Below, piece after piece: positions 62,806 through 64,000 of a stretch of 64,000 nt of DNA; position 1 is the first letter of the stretch, and each line of letters begins with the position of its first letter. Made by a program: the position numbers and the translations under genes. The DNA is from an uncultured Brevibacillus sp. (GTDB lineage: Bacteria; Bacillota; Bacilli; Brevibacillales; Brevibacillaceae). The stretch spans positions 22,915 to 86,914 of the forward strand of contig CAMIVR010000002.1 in the NCBI GenBank assembly GCA_946402065.1, given 5' to 3'. Below the pieces are notes generated by a model. That model was not told where the DNA came from and made no database searches. It saw only the letters and a list, made by a program, of their open reading frames with translations.

Positions 62806-63159
62806 TTAGAGTTTATTACTTTTATCTTTCTCAAAAAGAATCTTGCAAACGAAACCTGTTTTTTTGGGGGTGAATGATAGAAGAAGATATTCTACATTAT
62901 CTTCGTAATCTTTTCTTTCGTACAAAGTAGAAGTATATTCAATGAAATGAAGAAGATCATTGAATACTTTTTTTATATTCACTATATTATGTGAGTTTAA
63001 TTTAATGGTAACTAAGTATTTTTTTTCGTCGAAGACCCCCAATTTAAAATCCATTACTTCTGGCAAACTGCTTAGACAATCCCTTATTTCAATAGCTAAT
63101 CCATCCACTAAATCAAATTGAATGTACTTCAGAACTATTTCTAATACAGATTTATTCAA
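62806..63159 (-). CDS. Putative immunity protein for the Rhs toxin
   Basis: Protein of 117 residues from TTG 63159, which has TTGGAG 7 bases upstream; the alternative GTG 63168 overlaps the toxin stop (GTGA) but touches the binding site. No family recognised. The chain is alternating alpha/beta and acidic/basic (FDLVDGLAIEIRDCLSSLPE, KKYLVTIKLNSHNIVNIKKV). The role is inferred from its position directly after the Rhs toxin tip, the overlap, the small size, the lower G+C content than the neighbours and a shared terminator, all usual for toxin-immunity pairs. Confidence 0.62.
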   Translation of the reverse strand: MNKSVLEIVLKYIQFDLVDGLAIEIRDCLSSLPEVMDFKLGVFDEKKYLVTIKLNSHNIVNIKKVFNDLLHFIEYTSTLYERKDYEDNVEYLLLSFTPKKTGFVCKILFEKDKSNKL

Positions 63160-63164
63160 ACAGG

Positions 63165-63980
63165 TCACTCCAATTTATCAATTTTTGTTTTTGGCGTCGG
63201 TTTCGGTTTCGGAACATAATTGCCCTTATTCTTTGATTCCGGGTGGTTATAGACCGTTACTATGTCTCCATTTTCATTAGTAATAACAGTATTTCCCCTT
63301 GAATCTTGATACCTCCAAGTGACCTTTCCCGTTATAGGATCAATCTCTTTAACACGCTTTTTACTGTTGTTATCAACAATACTATCCACTACCTCTTTGG
63401 TGAATCCTCTCTCATTTGCCCGTTCAGCTCCATGTTCCGTAAATACTCTACCTCTTGGCGTTACGTCGCCTTTCTTTATTACATCCTTATTCTTTTGTTC
63501 TTGCGCCTTTTTCTGTTCTTGTAATTTCCTTTCAAGATCAGCTTTTTCAGCAGGAGTTAAATCCCCTCCTACAACACCAGGATTAGCTGACCAAACAACT
63601 CCTGCCACTACAACAGGGACGGCAACAATTGCTTCTATTCCAGTTGCAACCCATCCGCCTAGGGTAACAGCTACACCGTTATTTCCGCTTGGATCAGTAT
63701 ACCGCAAAGGGTTATTACTTACATACGTATACCGATTCAAACTCAGCGGATTATCCACTTGCCCCTTATACGTATCCTGCGAGATAAACCGCCCCACACT
63801 CGGATCATAATACCGCGCCCTCAGGTAATAAAGCTTCGTCTCCGGATCATACACCTCACCCGAATACGTAAACGGATTATTCATCCCCTCCGTTTGGGAA
63901 AGCACGTTACCCCAAATATCATAGTCGTAGCTGTTCAAGGTCGTTCCTTTTAAGCCCCGAAATTGAATTTGAGTTATCAC
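63165..63980 (-). CDS. Orphan Rhs/YD-repeat C-terminal tip with DUF4258-like toxin (5'-truncated)
   Basis: Open frame of 271 codons; real Rhs sequence begins at about codon 12 (GTTLNSYDYDIWGN). The Rhs core end is intact (YLRARYYDPSVGRFISQDTY, NRYTYVSNNPLRYTDPSG, up to about 99), followed by a hydrophobic stretch, a Lys/Gln helix and the toxin part (about 175-255: FTEHGAERANERGFTKEVVD, DIVTVYNH) resembling DUF4258, a predicted RNase fold. The thousands of upstream bases of a full Rhs gene are missing: a TAA stands two codons before the GTG at 63980, and this part belongs to the inverted repeat. No good binding site, so expression is doubtful. Confidence 0.78.
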   Translation of the reverse strand: MITQIQFRGLKGTTLNSYDYDIWGNVLSQTEGMNNPFTYSGEVYDPETKLYYLRARYYDPSVGRFISQDTYKGQVDNPLSLNRYTYVSNNPLRYTDPSGNNGVAVTLGGWVATGIEAIVAVPVVVAGVVWSANPGVVGGDLTPAEKADLERKLQEQKKAQEQKNKDVIKKGDVTPRGRVFTEHGAERANERGFTKEVVDSIVDNNSKKRVKEIDPITGKVTWRYQDSRGNTVITNENGDIVTVYNHPESKNKGNYVPKPKPTPKTKIDKLE

Positions 63981-64000
63981 CCCTTATCTTGTTAAGCTGA
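63947..64000. repeat. Inverted 54-bp repeat, right copy (cut by window edge)
   Basis: Partner of 62646-62699. It covers the first 11 codons of the truncated Rhs frame and runs off the window. On the plus strand it would lead into the same IS3 OrfB sequence found on the left side, if the symmetry continues. Confidence 0.9.

Overview
The window reads as a chromosomal segment of a spore-former-type Bacillota, most likely the Brevibacillus/Paenibacillus branch (inference). The evidence is strong AGGAGG-type ribosome binding sites, frequent TTG and GTG starts, CodY, a FliY of the CheC/FliN type, and the gene order sucC-sucD-dprA-topA-trmFO-xerC-hslV-hslU-codY-flgB-flgC-fliE-fliF and onward, which is the order known from Bacillus subtilis. 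Nearly everything from 1 to 54373 lies on the minus strand, so transcription runs from high to low coordinates. No rRNA, tRNA or CRISPR was found.

Left part (1-14441) is the fla/che operon from flgB down to a fliO cut by the window edge: rod proteins, MS ring, switch, export ATPase and its partners, hook-length control, hook, FliL, FliM, FliY and CheY. The hook-cap gene flgD is not at its usual place between fliK and the hook gene; only a small flagellar-operon protein (TIGR02530-like) sits there. 14442-25524 is the conserved housekeeping block (CodY, HslUV, XerC, TrmFO, TopA, DprA, succinyl-CoA synthetase). 25723-29151 carries a lipoprotein, an AlbA_2-type protein and an MFS transporter, each bounded by readable promoters or terminators.

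The most interesting region is 29341-43516. It looks like one 14-kb catabolic operon behind a FadR-type GntR regulator and two matching 20-bp operator-like sites. It encodes an omega-aminotransferase, PxpB/PxpC-like carboxyltransferase/amidohydrolase subunits, a stand-alone biotin carrier protein, a biotin carboxylase, a YcsF/PxpA protein, an aldehyde dehydrogenase, a ribose-type ABC importer and a tartrate/D-malate dehydrogenase-like enzyme. The parts match a split urea-carboxylase-like enzyme joined to an oxoprolinase, feeding a transaminase and aldehyde dehydrogenase. My inference is ATP- and biotin-dependent opening of an imported lactam or cyclic amide, followed by oxidation of the released amino acid.

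A second metabolic unit (46079-54373) holds an oligopeptide-binding lipoprotein without its permease, an RpiR regulator, an S15/CocE-type hydrolase, an S9 prolyl-oligopeptidase-type peptidase and a metal amidohydrolase; this fits scavenging of (probably proline-containing) peptides. Two 17-bp GAAG...CTTC sites three helical turns apart lie upstream.

54796-59213 is plus-strand or mixed: a cupin, a small XRE regulator with peptide deformylase, an XRE-cupin regulator with a clear promoter and palindrome, an AlaX-type editing protein with an altered zinc motif, an MBL-fold hydrolase and a 31-residue membrane peptide. A 75-bp interspersed repeat occurs twice, each time directly after a rho-independent terminator. 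59523-62236 is an MBOAT/DHHW O-acyltransferase pair. The right end holds an orphan Rhs C-terminal tip with a DUF4258-like toxin and a probable immunity gene, flanked by inverted 54-bp copies, one of them joined to an IS3-family transposase remnant.
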